Shown: piece after piece, positions 63,207 through 64,000 of the stretch
Position numbering within the stretch: position 1 is the stretch's first letter
Layout: every line of letters starts with the position of its first letter
From: Streptomyces sp. NBC_01429
GTDB taxonomy: Bacteria > Actinomycetota > Actinomycetes > Streptomycetales > Streptomycetaceae
Assembly: GCF_036231945.1 (NCBI RefSeq)
Contig: NZ_CP109599.1
Span: forward strand, 4,682,501 to 4,746,500
Reading direction: 5' to 3'
DNA: 64,000 nucleotides
Notes under the pieces: model-generated
What the model saw: only the letters and a program-made list of their open reading frames with translations
Database searches by the model: none
What the model was told of the DNA's origin: nothing
Position numbers and translations under genes: made by a program

Positions 63207-64000
63207 ATGGCACCGAACGACAACGCGCGAATCACCGAGGACGACAGGGAGCCGGGCGCGTTCCGCCGCAAGGCGACGCGTTACGCGCTCCCCGTCGCGG
63301 TGGCGGGGGTGGCCGCGGCGACCATCGGGCTCGTACCGGCACTCGCCGCCGGCGGCAGCGGTCCCGAGCTGGCGGACATCAGCGCGCGGCAGCTCATCGA
63401 GAAGATCGCCGCGTCGGACACCCAGCAGCTCTCGGGTTCCGTGAAGATCACCACGGATCTGGGGCTGCCGGCGCTGAGCGGTCTCGACAGCATGGCCGGC
63501 GCGCTCGGCGACGCGGGCTCCGGCTCCGGCGGTGACGGATCCACCGCCGACCCGGCGTCCAAGCTGCTGGAGCTGGCCTCCGGCTCCCACACCCTGCGGG
63601 TCGCGGCCGACGGCCCCGACAAGCAGCGGGTCTCCATCGTGGAGGACGCCGCCGAGTACAGCCTCATCCGCAACGGCGACGAGGTGTGGGCGTATGACAG
63701 CGGCTCCAACCAGGCGTACCACGCGCAGGCCCCGCAGAGCGACGAGCAGGGCAAGGGTTCGGGCGCCAAGGGCTCCAAGGGGGCCGAGGAGCTGGACGTG
63801 ACGCCCTCGGAGCTCGCCGCGCAGGTGCTGAAGGCGGCGGACGACACGACCTCCGTGACGGTCGACGGGACGGCACGGGTCGCCGGGCACGACGCGTACC
63901 GGCTGCTCATCAAGCCCAAGCAGACCGGTTCGACGGTCGGCTCGGTCACGATCGCGGTCGACGCGAAGACCGGCACCCCGCTCAAGTTCACGCTCGCCTC
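63207..64000 (+). CDS. LolA-like secreted protein, cut by window edge
   Basis: The frame is open to the right edge (264 complete codons). N-terminal ~30 polar residues then one hydrophobic stretch (YALPVAVAGVAAATIGLVPAL) form a signal or anchor. The following region (SARQLIEKIAASDTQQLSGSV, SHTLRVAADGPDKQRVSIV, NGDEVWAYDSGSNQAYHA) is beta-rich, like the LolA/LppX lipoprotein-carrier fold, with a Gly/Ser/Lys insert. Actinobacterial members may bind lipids outside the membrane; the role is unknown. ATG 63207 has GGAGGT about 9 nt upstream. Confidence 0.75.
   Translation, partial: MAPNDNARITEDDREPGAFRRKATRYALPVAVAGVAAATIGLVPALAAGGSGPELADISARQLIEKIAASDTQQLSGSVKITTDLGLPALSGLDSMAGALGDAGSGSGGDGSTADPASKLLELASGSHTLRVAADGPDKQRVSIVEDAAEYSLIRNGDEVWAYDSGSNQAYHAQAPQSDEQGKGSGAKGSKGAEELDVTPSELAAQVLKAADDTTSVTVDGTARVAGHDAYRLLIKPKQTGSTVGSVTIAVDAKTGTPLKFTLA

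Noticed and set aside
62455..63213. Minus-strand frame with GPVEG repeats
   Set aside because: The repeat is the translation of the 12-bp tandem DNA repeat in a non-coding gap, extended antisense into the polyprenyl synthase gene.

Overview
High-GC actinobacterial DNA, almost certainly from a Streptomyces chromosome: third codon positions are strongly GC-biased, GTG and TTG starts are common, the menaquinone genes are of the futalosine type, and gene content and order resemble (from memory) the hemL-mqn-nuo part of the S. coelicolor chromosome. Most of the window is conserved core; the unusual material lies between about 3.4 and 9.7 kb.

Layout. 1-3339: end of a large AAA+ 'DNA repair ATPase'. 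3380-5065: decayed trypsin-like peptidase locus. 5237-6177: a small secreted protein and a small membrane protein. 6277-6550: five degenerate type I-E-like CRISPR repeats without cas genes, followed by a tyrosine-integrase C-terminal remnant (6721-6948), a conserved hypothetical gene, and a complete large serine recombinase (7859-9616). 9786-17724: hemL, a histidine phosphatase, a deacetylase-like lipoprotein and a System II cytochrome c maturation cluster (tlpA/resA-ccdA-resB-ccsB). 18394-29763: futalosine-pathway menaquinone genes (UbiD-, UbiA- and UbiX-type, mqnE, mqnA, mqnC) interspersed with an Lrp regulator, a rhomboid protease, an acetyltransferase, a DAACS-family transporter preceded by a Cys-rich leader peptide, and a cold-shock protein. 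30237-39853: cell-envelope genes (GH18-like lipoprotein, NodB-GT2 polysaccharide synthase, acyltransferase, GH25 muramidase, NlpC/P60 hydrolase) around menG and a MenJ-like FAD reductase. 40670-56657: complete 14-gene nuoA-N operon. 56739-62852: fumarylacetoacetase, CocE/NonD hydrolase, POT transporter and a long-chain polyprenyl diphosphate synthase. The right edge cuts a LolA-like secreted protein.

How the genes fit together. The polyprenyl synthase makes the side chain; MqnA, MqnE, MqnC, the UbiA-type prenyltransferase, UbiD/UbiX and MenG build menaquinone; the MenJ-like enzyme may partly saturate it; NuoA-N reduces it; and the CcdA/ResB/CcsB system matures the cytochromes c that oxidise it downstream. 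MqnB and MqnD are not in the window. A Rex-like site upstream of nuoA would tie the operon to NADH/NAD+ balance. The least routine items are the CRISPR remnant next to two different recombinases, the predicted cysteine-responsive leader peptide, and a barrel-less amidohydrolase-like protein beside mqnC.
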